DNA of 64,000 nt from Cristatella mucedo (GCA_009760855.2 WPIO01000040.1:2740001-2804000), one strand, 5' to 3'. Counted from the stretch's first letter, positions 40,077 to 52,767 are shown. The notes: a model not told the origin generated them from the sequence alone. Numbers and translations are program-made.

Positions 40077-40977
40077 GGTAGCCGGCAGGTGCGGTCGGTC
40101 TACACGTCGCGCACGCGTGCGCCTGCGTCCGAGTCCGTCTCCGCGTCAGTCTGTCGTCGCGACCGCCTTGGGAGGCTTCGCTGAGAAAGGCTGACGGGCG
40201 ACACACCGGGCGGTCCGGAAAACGCCGCGCTCTCGCCACCGGGAGGCGGGAAGGTAGGGGAGTGAGGGAGGCAGGCAGTCAGGGTTTCGACAGCCGTGGA
40301 AAGACTGCGAATGCGAACCGTCCACACCGAGCGACAAGGCGGCGGCGGAAGCGGAAGTGGAAGCCCCAGCGAGCAGAAGACAGCGATTCGCGGCGGGTTC
40401 AAAGAATTCTCGCGCGATTCTCGCCCTGCGACTATAGTGCTTAGAATGCACAGGCTATTTATTATACTTGCTTTTCGTTGCCTTTTCCAATTATAGCGAT
40501 CAAATTTGTAAGTGTATCAAAGTGTAGCGAAGAGAGGCTACGAGTGGCTGCGGCCACCTCATGATGATGTCGGAAGTTTAGGATACAGAGCTGCGTCAAG
40601 TGAGTTAAATGCCAGCTTCTTATGTTGTGAGTCCCAAGTAGAAGACTCGTAGAAAAGAGACGCGCACTAAAGAAACTAAACTAGAAACTAGCCTTCGGTA
40701 CCGCATGCCTAATTTCTTTGTCCAAGATACCCGTGGCTGAAATATCCATGACAAAAAGGCCACGGAGTAGACACGGACACGCGCATGGACAAGCCCCGCT
40801 TAGCTAGGATAAGCCAGGTCAGAGAATGTCAAGGTTGAGCAGCCCCCTTAAAACGTTCAGGCCTATATGCTGACTGCCTGAGGTTTTTGTAGGCACTTGC
40901 CTGCCCCCATCGCTGTCGGTGCAACGAGAAGATTTTAGGCAAGCCCTACAAGCAAATAAAGAAAACTCTAGCTGAAC

Positions 40978-41109
40978 AGCCTCTTTTGTCTAGCGACAGA
41001 AGAGCCTTTACGACTATCACCATCGCCCACAGCAGGATTCGAACCCACGACCTCGGCCCCGAGGTCGTGAAAAGCAACCGCCTTACCTAGTGTGCTATCC
41101 TGGCCCTTC
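40978..41109 (-). mobile_element. SINE family 1 (tRNA-derived)
   Basis: On the minus strand the A box reads tagcacactagg and the B box gggttcgaatcc, with the body ending in ctcttctgtcgctagac. The head matches the copy at 29966. Confidence 0.8.
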
Positions 41110-42173
41110 AATGAGTTTGCATATAGAATAAACTCTCATAATATTATCCAGAGCATAGCTGCTGTATAACTGCTGTATAATTTTCGAACGAAACGTCGCC
41201 CACCATCTTGGGGCAGGCGAACGGTCTAGATCCAATCCAAGCTAGCTAGATGGGATCCAGTGGGTATGCAGTGAAGAAACTTCAGCAAGGACGAACCGAA
41301 TAGAACTGGCTACTTTTGCCCACAAGTCCGGCTGCCAGACAAGCCGGGCGTGCGGCGGCGGCGGCATCGACCACCTCTGTGGCTAGTTGCCAAACAGCAC
41401 AGAAATTTGATTTCGAATCGACCAGCAAAGACGGACGCTTAGGACAATCGGCGAAGCCTCGTCTGACTCATCTACAGAGCGGCACCGTCCACTCAGCGCT
41501 CAGTAGGAAGCGCCCAGTCCCCGCAGCGCTTCCGCTCAGTCCCCGCAGCGCTTCCGCTCAGTCGCGAGCGCCTCTGCTCAGTCGCGAGCGCTTTCGCTCA
41601 GTCCCCGAGCAGTCCCGCAGCGCCGACGCAGCTCCCTCAACGGCCGCCGTGAGAGAGAGCGAGAGAGAACGAGCGGCGACTTAATTGGACGAATTACCCG
41701 CGCGCATCGTCACCGGCGACGATGCGCGCCCTCGTGCTCAACGGTTTTCGGAGTTTCCGCCTGAGACGCTCCGATTGATTTCTCGATTATGGAGGAGCGC
41801 CGCCGCCGCCGTCGCCCGAAGCGCGAGCGCGTCCATTTCTCGCTCGCACGGCGACTGCCGCCCGGCCGGCATCGGGCGATCGACCTCTTACTGTGAACTC
41901 TTTTGACTTCTTGCTTTAACCTCTGACCTCCGACTCTCGCTCTTCCGTCGGCAAAGTTTAGCGACGCTGCTGCGCCGGCTGGCTGCGCACGTCTCGCGCT
42001 CGCGACGGCAGCGTGAGCTCGGGCTGAGCGAGTGCGGCGCTTCGCTGCCCCCGCGGCTCCCGCGGCTGAGTGCGGCGCTCGAGGCGACCTCCCCTAGCGC
42101 CGGCGTGAGGAGTCTACGCCGACGTGGAAATTAGGGGCCGATAAACAATCGTCCGTTCGACTCTCTCATCCTC
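41110..42173. other. GC-rich stretch with a tandem repeat and a hairpin
   Basis: 41500-41620 has 18-20-bp units around cgcttccgctcagtc. Arms 41700-41711 and 41718-41729 form a perfect hairpin. No gene is supported. Confidence 0.45.
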
Positions 42174-42175
42174 CT

Positions 42176-42254
<79 letters not shown>
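42174..42254. repeat. (CT)n microsatellite
   Basis: About 76 bp of nearly pure CT followed by C-rich sequence. Confidence 0.95.
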
Positions 42255-42255
<1 letters not shown>

Positions 42256-42898
42256 ACCCCAACCCACCCCCCACCCGGGGGACGAGGCTTCCTTCTTAAT
42301 TCGGTCAGCGCCATTACTGCCAGCGATCCTGCGGCTGGCGCCGTTCGCAGTAGATCGGCTAGGGCACGTGATCGTGCTAAGCCCTCTGAGCGCCGGCGAC
42401 GCGCTCGCCGCTCGCACCCGAACCGTCACGCTCGTCCGGCCGCTCGTTCCTCGTCCGCGTCGCCGCTTCGTCCCCGGAAGCGGAAGCGATGCCGAGCGGC
42501 GGAACCGACGAACTGTGGCGTCGCGTGCGAGCGCGAGTGCGAGAGAACACGCGGCGTGTGCGAGTGGCCGCCCGCCAGCTGCGTCCGGATGAGACGGCGG
42601 CGCGCCGGCCGCGCTGGCGAGCGGAAGTTCCTAGCTCGATCGCCAGCTGCCGGGGGCGCGGCGGTTCGAGCGCAGAGTCCGTCCCGCCCCCGAAACGCTC
42701 GCGGCGGGTAGCAGCCGATTTGGCAGCACGGCGGCGAGCTAGTACGGGGCAATCGTCGGCGTGGTTCGAGGGAGATGGTCACGCGATAGATCTGACAAAA
42801 TCCGCTTCGCTTCGCTTAAAGCTCGCTCGAATCAAAACAAGCGTACGACATACAATTACACTCGGCACTTTCGGTGGCGCCCCGCCCGCCCGCCCGCC

Positions 42899-42985
42899 CG
42901 CGGCAGGAGAACTTAATCTCTAACCAGGCGCTACACACTCGCCGCAGCAGGACTTGAGCCCGCGACCTCGATCGTTAAAGGCGAC
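42899..42985 (-). mobile_element. SINE family 2 fragment
   Basis: On the minus strand a B-box-like gcgggctcaagtcctg is followed by tagcgcctggttagagatta and agttctc, the LINE-A-like tail. Confidence 0.6.
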
Positions 42986-43828
42986 AAAGGCGGAAGCACG
43001 CGCGGAGCAGCACCGCGGAGCAGCGGGCAGAACCGGGATGGCGACGATGGGGCGGCCGCGGCTCTCGGCTTCCGTGCCTCGAAGCCTCGAAGCGACAAAA
43101 CCTCGCCGCTTCGCCTCTGCCGATCGAGACTCTCGGAGCGACTTTTGAGCGACTTGCGGCGACGGGCGGCTGCAGGAGGCGGGCGACGCCATCAACGCGG
43201 CAGCGACAGCAGCAATATCTCACACCCCGATAGCGCCGGCGAGCGCCGGCAGTGGCGGCGCTCGCGGAATCTCACCTGGCAGCGTCTGTAGATGTAGATG
43301 CCTTCAGCGCGATGCGATGCGTCCTGGCATGGATGGACGACGCATCGCGCGGCATATAAAGGCCGCCCGTGTGTCCAGGTGCGACCGGCGGCGTGCCAGG
43401 TGCGATCGGAGCCAGCTGCTGCAGAGGCCGGAAGCGAGGGGAACGGCGCAGCGGTTTGATTGGACGGAGCAGCGGCCGTCCTCCGAGCCGCTAGGCTATT
43501 CGCTTCGAAGTCCAGCAGCGGTGCTCTCGGCGGCAGCGCCTGCCGGGAGTGGCCGTCACACCTCGGTACGCATGCGCGGTATCGCTAGGGAGCGGCGCGA
43601 TACAGGCAGCTCTTGGAATCTCAATCGTCTACCCTGAAGGAGGCCGGCTCGGGAAACAGCTCCTCGCTGCTGGCGGACGGCCACCTTGTACCGCCTGCCT
43701 ACTTTACTTAGACACCTACGCACTAATTATAGTAATTATGATGATAAGAATGATAATAATAATGATAATACATTTGGTGAAATGAAACGCGTGTAATCTT
43801 ACTTGAATAGTATGTGCAGGTACCTGTG

Positions 43829-43859
<31 letters not shown>

Positions 43860-44038
43860 ACAATGCTACAATAGCGACTCGACACTCGGTGACGGTCGCA
43901 GGAAAAGCTGATTCAAGCTTGAGCGTCAGCAAAGCGGAGAGAACATTTCGCGAGATTACAACGGTCAGCCGCGTTCATGTGCGGGACTTTAATTTCATCA
44001 GCCCGCGGAAGAAGGCCCGCTCGAAAGAATGCATCCGT

Positions 44039-44041
<3 letters not shown>
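42986..44041. other. GC-rich spacer with a (CTGT)n tract
   Basis: A (TGTC)n tract occupies 43825-43860 and an AT-rich (ATG/ATA)n stretch lies at 43728-43775. No gene is supported. Confidence 0.4.

Positions 44042-44132
<91 letters not shown>
44042..44132. repeat. (GA)n microsatellite
   Basis: About 88 bp of pure GA. Confidence 0.95.
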
Positions 44133-44136
<4 letters not shown>

Positions 44137-44424
44137 GAGCACTCCAAGCACTCCATGCAAGGCAAGCACTCCACTCTCCAAGACTTGCTCTCCACGAACC
44201 GTTTCGTTTGCACATCAGACTTCGGACGAGGCACTGCCTAGCTACGAGACCGAATGAGTGCGTCACGTGACGATAAGGAGCGATACGGAGCCGAGCCGCG
44301 GGTACCAGCTTGCCGCCAGGGTGCTTAGTTGGTGGGCGAGCATTGCAAGCGCCGAAACTCATCGCGTTAAGAGCGAGGCTCAAGTAAAGTTCGCAGCCCT
44401 GAACCTTAGCCCTGGAGGTCAGGG

Positions 44425-44500
44425 TGCACGCTCCTCTCCCCGACCCGCGGCCGCGGGCTCGAGTCCTGCAGCGGGCGATCGATCCCCTAGAGCGAGCATA
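44425..44500 (+). mobile_element. Possible SINE head fragment
   Basis: It contains ggccgcgggctcgagtcctg and gcgggcgatcgat, like a B box and start of a SINE body. No A box or tail is clear. Confidence 0.35.
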
Positions 44501-44795
44501 AACAGTACAGTAGTCGGCTCAAATATTCTGTCCCGCTTCCTAGCGGCTGCTACGATAGGACGATTGCAGAGCTAAAATGCGCTTTCGCGATTTTTCGATG
44601 GTTCCCGCGAGGCTCGTCCCCCCCCCGCGAAGGATCGATGAGTCACCTTAACAGGGCGAGCGCCACTGCAGGCAGCAGAGCTGCTGCAGCCTGCGGACCG
44701 AAAGCGGTCGCACCTGCACCGCTCGCCTGCTCTCAGCATTCGCCGTCGGAGTCGAGGCGTAGCTAAGGGCCAACGTAGGTGCTACTTAAGAGGCG

Positions 44796-44831
44796 CTCCG
44801 CTGGATGCCGGATATCCGGTATCCAGCGGAG
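44796..44831. repeat. 36-bp palindrome with no loop
   Basis: Arms 44796-44813 and 44814-44831 are reverse complements with one C/T difference. It would form a cruciform but not a stable looped hairpin at the very tip. Confidence 0.85.
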
Positions 44832-44887
44832 TTACAGCCAGCGTTACAGTCGCCTCGATTCGCTCTCCACCGAGTCCGTCCGGTCTA

Positions 44888-45025
44888 TTTGCCGAGCTGG
44901 TTTGGTCCAGCGGTTAAGGTGCTCTCGCCCCGACCAAGGTCAAGGCTGAGGTCGCGGGCTCGAGCTCCGAGGCACATGCGAAGCGCCTGAGTAGAGATTA
45001 AGTTCTCTTGGGGTGCTAATGAATT
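44888..45025 (+). mobile_element. SINE family 2 (tRNA-like head, LINE-A-like tail)
   Basis: The A box is tggtccagcgg, the B box gcgggctcgagctcc, and the tail gaagcgcctgagtagagatta...ctcttggggtgct is shared with LINE family A. The clear head and tail make this the best copy of the family. Confidence 0.75.
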
Positions 45026-45249
45026 ATATTTTTGTAATTATATATATTTTCAAGCAACCAGAGAGTCGACGCTTCCTCCGCGTTGGCGGAAGTGAAGCCG
45101 CCGTAGCGCTCCGACGTCACTTCCGACTAGCGCGCCGAGCCAGGGCGCCGCTGAGCCAGCCCAGCACGGAGCAAGTCGGGCAATGTAAGGAGTTTTTGCG
45201 CGTCTCAGCAGAAGCGATAGGTATTTAAGATGTTTGGGACGGAGACAGC

Positions 45250-46210
45250 GATCGTCATTTAATTTCAGGAACCGAACTGCTTCTCATAGGACACCCTAAG
45301 CGTGTGGCTGGATTAAAAGGCTTTGCTGTTCTAATAGGTGATGCTATTGTGCGACCTTCACCACATGCTCGTAATCTAGGTGTCGTGTTCGACAGCTGCC
45401 TCAATTTCAAAAGCTTCATTCAGAAGACTGCCTCTACAGCTAGCCATCACATCCGATCCCTATCCAAGATTAGAAGCTGTCTCCCACAGTGGCTTGTAAA
45501 AAATTTAACTAGCTCTTTAGTTCTGTCTCGGCTTGATTATTGTAATTCCCTTTTGGCTGGGCTACCAAAGAAAGCTATTATGCCACTACAGCGGACTATG
45601 AATATGGCTGCAAGGCTGGTCTTCAAGTCCCAGCGGTATGAGCACGTGTCGCCTTTGCTGAAAGAGCTAGGATGGTTGCCGGTTGAGCAAAGGATACAGA
45701 GCAAAGTTCTTACGCTGACCCACAAGGCCCGCCACGGCTTGGCTCCTTCGTATCTAGCTGAACTGCTGCATCAGTTTCAGCCTGTTCGCGCCCTCAGGTC
45801 CTATGTGGACAATAAATTAGCTGTCCCATTCCTCCGCTTAAAGACAGTTGGCGACAGAAGCTTTAGCTCTGCAGGTCCTAGACTGTGGAACTCGCTTCCA
45901 CAATTCTTACGCAACGACAACTACTCTCCAACTGCCGACTATGGCACATCTTTTTCAGCGGTCCTGAACTGCTACTTCTATGCTGCTCACTACCTCAACT
46001 GCTCTCCTAACTCTGCTATGCTTCCCACTTTCTCTTTGTTGCGTGAGACAAAGTCTGTTGGCTACCGAATGCGTACCGAAAGCCGCTTAGGCTGTGAGTG
46101 CGCTATACAAAACTCTCCTGTAACTCTCCGTAACACCCACATGGTCTTTATGACTTTGTGGAGTTACTGACGGAGATACATTACACATTACATTACATTA
46201 CAGCGATGCT
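45250..46210 (+). mobile_element. LINE family B, C-terminal RT part plus 3' tail
   Basis: A 288-codon open frame (about 45304-46170) resembles the C-terminal region of CR1/L2-type reverse-transcriptase ORFs (ARNLGVVFDS, SRLDYCNSLLAGLP, LGWLPVEQRIQ, GPRLWNSLP). It is related to but clearly distinct from family A. The 3' tail is a (TACAT)n-like run at 46180-46201. The copy is 5'-truncated but its frame is intact, so it may be young. Confidence 0.85.
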
Positions 46211-48110
46211 TCTAAGTTAATCTCGGACAGCAAGACCTATGGAGACGCGGAGCTTTGAGAAACCTGCTATAGTAGGACGCTCGTACATTCAACTACAAGT
46301 AATAATAACGAGAATAATAATTAGACATTTGTATAGCGTCCGGAGAAATAATTTTATAGTCATTTTGCATATGCTAAAAAGGAAGCACGTCAATGGTGTG
46401 CGTGTGTGGGTGTTCGCGCGTGCGCACGTGTTTGCCTGTGTGTGTTTGCCTGCGTGTGTGTGAATACCTGCAGAAGAGGAGACGACGGAGGCAACGCTGA
46501 ATCCAAGGACGGAAATGCTGCGAAAATGTATAGCAGCACAAGAAGTGCAGCAGCGAAAGTAGTGCAAGTGCACGAGCGAGCGAGCCATCGCAAAAGCGGA
46601 GTGCATGGATGGTGCATTTTGGGGACCCGCCACCCATTTCGGGGACGGCCCTACCACCCACCAACCCACACATCGGAGGCTGCTTTCACTCAGCCTGGAC
46701 AGTGCATTTTCCTACGTCCGCCTGTCTCCGCGTGGCTGCGTACATATCTGAAAGGCCAGCACGAAGAGTTGAACGAAATGAATGGAAACGTTCAGGGCAA
46801 CCAAACTGGCGATTGCCTCTTTCAAGGCAATCGCCGGTTCGTTCCCAAGCTTCGGCTGGGATACTCGCGAAATTTCAGGCTCACGACGCGTTTTCCCAGC
46901 AAGCCTTCGAGCCCCCTCCGTCCGTAAATTTCAGAGCTAAATTAATAGTAAACCGACCGACATGAAATTCGGAAACTGCTTTAGATTTTGCTTGTAGACT
47001 ATCGCTGCGACCCGATTATTTTTTGGCATAATGCAATGAGTGTCTTCAAACGTTTCCTTAGCGTTGGTTTTCGTACTTTGATGAATCATTGGGCGAGTAA
47101 AAGATTAATATCAGCTCTGCTTTAGGTCACAGCTATGGCCTGCGAAGTGCCCTGCCACTTTTAAAAGTGGGCTGTGCGCTCGTTCCTTGCACAGTCACGA
47201 ATTAGTTTATTTTTAGCGACTCCTGAGAGCTTGAGAGCTCGAGCAAGAACAATCAATTCCTGGCAGTGGTGGCCGAGTCAGGGGTGACCGGAATGGAGCC
47301 TCCCTCCCATAACGACTGCTCGCCTTGCACCTAAGGACTGCTCGCCTTGGACCTAAGGACTGCTCGCCTTGCACCTAGAGTCAAGCTCCACGTCGAGCAG
47401 TCAATTCGCTCTCGCGTGCTACGCGCCTGATACATACATGCTACGCGCCTGCGCGATACGCGCTACGTGCTACGTGCCTGATACATGCGGCGCTCGGCGG
47501 CAGCCGCGCTCGGCATCCAGCCAGCCGAGCGCGGCTGCCTGGAGGGCCTTCCAGAATGGCAGCAGCGAACTGCTCTCGGTCGGCGCTCTTACCCACGCCC
47601 CCTCCGAACCATTCCTGCGTTGGCAGGTCTGCCAGCGATTCGACGAGAGCACTTGGATAGTCTCAATTATGCACTCGTAGTTTCGCCAGCGGCCCAGGAT
47701 CGGCAGAGAGCGGCTGCAATCGAGACTAGCGGCGATCCAGCGGCGCCGTCAGTCGCTACATTTTGGCAGTTCGCAGCGACAGCAGCAGCTAGCCGCCCTC
47801 AGCAGCTGGCTAGCGGCCGATGCAATAATAGCCGTGCCAGAAAGCAACTGTCCGCATTTCCAGGCCACAGCTGAAAAGCTGCCCCTCTGAAGGTGAAGGT
47901 GAGCGGTACACTTTCGGTGAGCCTGAGCACAACACAAGCGCGACTGGCTACCACAGTACCAAGCCAAAGCAGAATGGAGGCCGGGGCCTGGTCTCAGCCA
48001 CAGCCTCGCTACGCTACATTGAACAAACTCGGTGCCTCGGTAAACTCGGCAGCTCTGTTCAAGCACTGCAAAATGGAATTGCACTGCACTGCAGTGGCCG
48101 CAGAAGCTTT
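46211..48110. other. Spacer with TG-rich tract and hairpin
   Basis: 46397-46463 is TG/CG-rich alternating DNA. Arms 46804-46817 and 46826-46839 form a hairpin with one wobble. Plus-strand frames at 47369-47680 and 47893-48110 have mixed composition but no recognisable domain, so they are left uncalled. Confidence 0.4.
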
Positions 48111-48430
48111 TGCTCTGCAGGGCCTACAGACTGTTCAACTCACTTCCGAAATTCTTACGCAACGACAACTACTCTCCTGCTGCCGACTAGGGCACATTCT
48201 TTCCAGCCGTCCTAAACTGCTAGCTCCATGCTACTCACTACCTCAACTGCTCTCCTGACTCTGCTACGGTTCCCACTTTCTCTTTATTATGTGAGATGAA
48301 GTCTGTTGGCTACCGAATGCGTACCGAAAGCCGCTTAGGCTGTGAGTGCGAAATACAAAGCTCTTCTTCGAAAAGTCCACATGGTCTTTGTGGAGAGTTT
48401 CAGATGGAAATACATTACATCCGGTGGCAT
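48111..48430 (+). mobile_element. LINE family B, 3' end
   Basis: It matches 45868-46200, including gttggctaccgaatgcgtac and the final atacattacat, with frameshifts and a deletion. Confidence 0.8.
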
Positions 48431-50737
48431 GGCGTTCTAGTGTTCCTGTGGCGAGAGTACCATTGTCAAATAGTGCAGATTGACTGATACAGTTAGGTAG
48501 AGTGTGGGTGGATTTAATAGATTTATATTAATAGATTCGTGGAGAATCGTGGTGCCCCGTCTCACGATTGGGTAGCATAAACAATTAGATTTATCGATGT
48601 CATCATCATCTCGCAATATCGCCGTCTCTCCTGTTCGTCTGCCCGGTGACCCAGAGCAGCTTTTGCAACTGTCATCCGGTCTGAGCAGATCGGGTGCAAA
48701 TAAATGGAGCATGACGACGCCAGGGCAACAGGATGATTTGAAGCGGTCCCGTCCAGCTCAGAGAATCGAGCTATTCTCAGAACGGGCGTTGCCTTAGCCA
48801 TGGCTCAGCTAGCGCAATGAAAGAGCTCAGAATGTTGCTTTAGATGGCTGTACAATGGCTGTGATTACACGACCGAAACCCATGACGGCATTGATACCTG
48901 CAGGTGGTAGCATCGAGGAGAGGCTAGCTAGCTGTAAGCATCTAGCTTACTAGCATCGTGGGCCAGCAAAAAACGCTCAGCTCAAGTCCTCAGCTCAGCC
49001 TGCAACTCGGACTCCGAAACTGCTCACACTTCTTTTAACTGCACCGTCTAGCCAGCTTGCTCCCCCCCCCCTAATAAAGCAAGGTACATAACTCCATCAA
49101 CGGTCGCATACTAGGTCGAGCAGTTTGCGTTTGGCCAAATGCTTCAAGCGACAGAGTAGATCAGAGCAGGAAGGAGACATTCGTTGAAAAACGATCTCGA
49201 CGCCTCATCGATCACTCGAGGCTCACAATTCACACCCTGCACTCTGCATCGTTGCTACCATGAACGCCCTCTTAGGGTCACATTAGGGTCATTAGGCTGG
49301 TGAAGACCCACGCCGGAATAATGTTGCAAGACCTTATATGATACTGCAGCTGAGTTCTTTAAACCCTAGGATTTGCTGGTAAAATTGAAATGATGAATGC
49401 AAACGACAATCTGGCCATCTCAAGTAGCTGATTCCAATCCAGCTGGCCAATTACGGCATTGAATGTCATTTATTATAGCATTCCAGAAAACCCGTCGACA
49501 TACTGAGCAGGATGAGGTAAAGACTCAAAACATTGTCTTTAATCGATTAACATACGTAGACAAATCATTAAGGATTTACCAATGGTACACTTATCACACT
49601 AAGCCTTTCACACAAATTGATAGAAAATGGAAGACCTAAGAAATAAACTGCCTTCCTGGCTAGAGTTTCTCTCGAAGAATTCCGGGAATGAGATCGAGCG
49701 AGCCACTTCTTGTGTTGATAACAGTGTAAAAAAATTCTTAACCACCAGTGATGTTTTGGCTAGCCGTAGATTTGCTTGGAAGACAGAGTTTGGCTAAAGC
49801 ATAAGCACACTCAGCTCAATGCTAGTGCCTCGTGTCACAATAATGATTGACAGTCACGGTGCACGGCCTTGTCACAGAGCTATGGAGAGTAGGCAAACTT
49901 GCTTAATAAATGCCTTCCTCGCGCATGCCAAAGGAGCCACGGGGGTCGACGGGTGACAGGTGACAGGAGAGACTTGGTCTCCTGTCACCTTCCATGCTAG
50001 CAGAGCCAGCAGCATGCACAAAGCTCTGGAAGCTTCCTTCATGCGTGGCCGAATTCTCCTTCTTCTTCTTGTTCGGCGTTCTTCATTTCTTTTTTCTATC
50101 CATCCTGCCAGATGCAGCTTTTCGAGCAGCTGAAGCATAGATATAGCATCCGTCTCGGCACCAATAAAAAGGGGCGTGAGTCACGAGGTCACGGGCATAC
50201 GTCATGTGGTAAGAGCTCCGCTGCTGCATGTGACACGAAGCGAACTTTGTAGACACCGCACTTCACATGGGCTCCTACATAATACGTAGGTAGACGAGTA
50301 AAGCTTTAAAGGGGTTAGCATTTTGGCGAATGATGCCCAAAAAAAAATATGACTCCTTATCAAGCATGACAGGCTTGACACAGATATAAGCCGGGAATGG
50401 CTGGGGGGGGGGCAGATGACTCAAATGCCTCATCCAATTCAAGTAAAAAATTAGGCAAATAAGTAAATAATAAATATTAATAAATATAAATATAATAGTA
50501 AATAAGTCAATTAGGCAAATATGCACCACTGCAAGTACTTGAGTTAAAGGAAATATGCTGCTTGACCCGGACGGATGTCATTGAAAAAGCTTACAAGGGA
50601 ACTTAATCTAAGAAGTGCAGCATTGTGCATGGGCAGCAGACGGATCCGCTACTGCTGGTTGCTGCATGAGAGGCCGACCGACCAAACTGCATGCCACAGC
50701 ATCCACGGTAGTCACAATGTGACAGAGAGAAAGAGGA
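48431..50737. other. Spacer, no firm gene
   Basis: A plus frame at 48597-48797 and a minus frame at 50129-49890 are open but unrecognised. 49958-49970 and 49978-49990 form a perfect 13-bp hairpin. A minus-strand acceptor-like ctatgcttcag at 50140-50130 could start a short last exon (50129-50083) for the coiled-coil exons upstream, in phase with the exon at 51432-51605. This is speculative. Confidence 0.3.
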
Positions 50738-51213
50738 AATGACCGAGACAGAGACGAGACAGAGACGAGACAGAGACGAGACAGAGACGAGACAGAGACG
50801 AGACAGAGACGAGACAGAGACGAGACAGAGACGAGACAGAGACGAGACAGAGACGAGACAGAGACGAGACAGAGACGAGACAGAGACGAGACAGAGACGA
50901 GACAGAGACGAGACAGAGACGAGACAGAGACGAGACAGAGACGAGACAGAGACGAGACAGAGACGAGACAGAGACGAGACAGAGACGAGACAGAGACGAG
51001 ACAGAGACGAGACAGAGACGAGACAGAGACGAGACAGAGACGAGACAGAGACGAGACAGAGACGAGACAGAGACGAGACAGAGACGAGACAGGGACGAGA
51101 CAGGGACGAGACAGGGACGAGACAGAGACGAGACAGAGACGAGACAGGGATGAGACAGGGACGAGACAGGGACGAGACAGGGACGAGACAGGGACGAGAC
51201 AGAGACGAGACAG
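50738..51213. repeat. 11-bp minisatellite, about 43 copies
   Basis: The unit is agacagagacg, with agacagggacg variants clustered after 51090. The period of 11 makes every frame stay open on both strands, which explains the long frames here. Confidence 0.95.
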
Positions 51214-51431
51214 ACAGAAAGATGGCCGCAGCCATACAGCGACACTAACTGAACGGCAGCATGCCGCAACGACCTATCAGATGGCTCGCTCATTTTCATC
51301 ATTGGTTTCCCAGCCAGATAAATGCTACGCATTCACTGTCCCCTCATGTCAGCAGGACCACTGTAGGTCGGCCGCGACGCAGCTGCAGACCACAGCAATT
51401 CTCGGCTGCCACGCCAACCTGCAATGCTCAC

Positions 51432-51463
51432 CTGCTCTGGCCTGCTGCTGCTCTATGGGTGCC

Positions 51464-51508
<45 letters not shown>

Positions 51509-51605
51509 GTGGCACCACCCGGATTCGTAAGCTTCACAAGCCGTTCGCTCAGCTCCTGACATAGCACCTGAGCTTTAGACTGCAGACTGTTACATCGATC
51601 GAGGT
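51432..51605 (-). CDS. Candidate coding exon with poly-Ala run
   Basis: This 174-bp minus-strand interval has a strong acceptor (cttttttcttcacag) and a consensus donor (gcag then gtgagc), both phase 1. It encodes a helical, coiled-coil-like segment (NSLQSKAQVLCQELSERL), then a run of Ala from (GCA)n, then QQQ. It may belong to the same minus-strand gene as the coiled-coil exons at 57268-57519 and 59406-59518, but the linking exons are not established. The segment faintly recalls taxilin-type coils; I do not assign it. Confidence 0.45.
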
Positions 51606-52103
51606 CTGTGAAGAAAAAAGAGGGCGGGGCGGTGACACAGCGAGTCCAGCCGGTCTCTTGACACACAGCGAGTCCAGCCAGTCTCTCTCTAGCAGCTACA
51701 TACTGTCTAGCAGCGCCATCATGCCATGACGCCAGACATCGACAGCAGCAACCCCGTCTGCTTCCTGCTTCACGTGGGTCGAGGACGAGTTGGAAGTGTG
51801 CATGTATCTATCTATATCGACACACCTGATACGGGGGCGCCAGTGCGAGCGAGGGCTTTGTCCTCCTTGCAGCCATGATCGGCACCGCCGTCGCTGGGAA
51901 TCGCCTGCGCCTCGTCACGCGGCACTGGCGTCGAGCTGCTACGGACTCTCCTCTCGACCTCCCGGCTTCCTCGGCGGCCTGCAAAGGGTTCGCAAGGTTC
52001 AGCCAACTCATTCGCACGGCTGCCGGCTACACGAATCGGCGCGAATCGCAGCACGGCGCGTGCACGCAAAGCAACGTCAACCGAAGCAAGCAAGGACAGC
52101 TCG

Positions 52104-52220
52104 ATGAGACATAGCATCAGCGAGGAAGATCCTGCTGTCAGCTCTGACAGCTTGACAAGCATAAAGCACTGCTTCACCAAGTTCAAGGAGAGAGTTTATG
52201 GGCTTCACCGTTCTGCTTCA
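52104..52220 (+). CDS. Candidate plus-strand exon, Ser-rich
   Basis: An ATG-started frame encodes a Ser/Glu-rich then basic segment (ISEEDPAVSSDSLTSIK, FTKFKERVYG). The frame is also open upstream. It runs into a (GA)n tract, which would give an Arg-Glu run, so the true right edge is probably a donor before 52241. No domain is recognised. Mixed, balanced amino-acid use sets it apart from the shadow frames around it. Confidence 0.3.
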
Positions 52221-52237
52221 GTGGGGAGAAAGGACCT

Positions 52238-52367
<130 letters not shown>

Positions 52368-52767
52368 AGCCTGCTCGTGCTGCGTAGGTAAAGACTGCTC
52401 TTGCTCCACGGTAGACAATGTTGTCTCCACTTGGCCGAGTTGTGCTCACCTCCGGCGGCTCATCACAAACAATAACGGCACACCGATCGGCTTACCGATG
52501 CCACAGTTACTGCGGTTACCACAGTTACCACAGAAGCATGTCAGGAGCAGCTGTCTTTTGTGTTCAGCAATGCAGCAGCACCATCAGCTGCTGCTGCTGC
52601 TGCATTGCTCTTAGTTTTGCAAATTAATTATTTCAATTGATTAATTTTAATTAAGTATTGATAACTGTAAAAATGTTTGCTTCTTAATTTCCCTTTGCTG
52701 TGGTTAATTTTGGCCGATTGCTACTGCTGCTGCTGCTAATCTACCACGCCTCGCTACTAATCTACAG

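Larger units (their letters stand above)
37041..40977. other. Gene-poor stretch with repeats and hairpins
   Basis: It holds a palindrome (37175-37185 with 37197-37207), a 28-bp minisatellite, a LINE tail, two hairpins and a (GA)n at 39904-39944. GC-rich frames on both strands at 38.8-40.4 kb overlap each other and have shadow-like composition. No gene is supported. Confidence 0.4.

Noticed and set aside
50603-51332. Pair of about 210-codon repetitive frames and the opposite 169-codon frame
   Set aside because: They are by-products of an 11-bp tandem repeat, which stays open in all frames.
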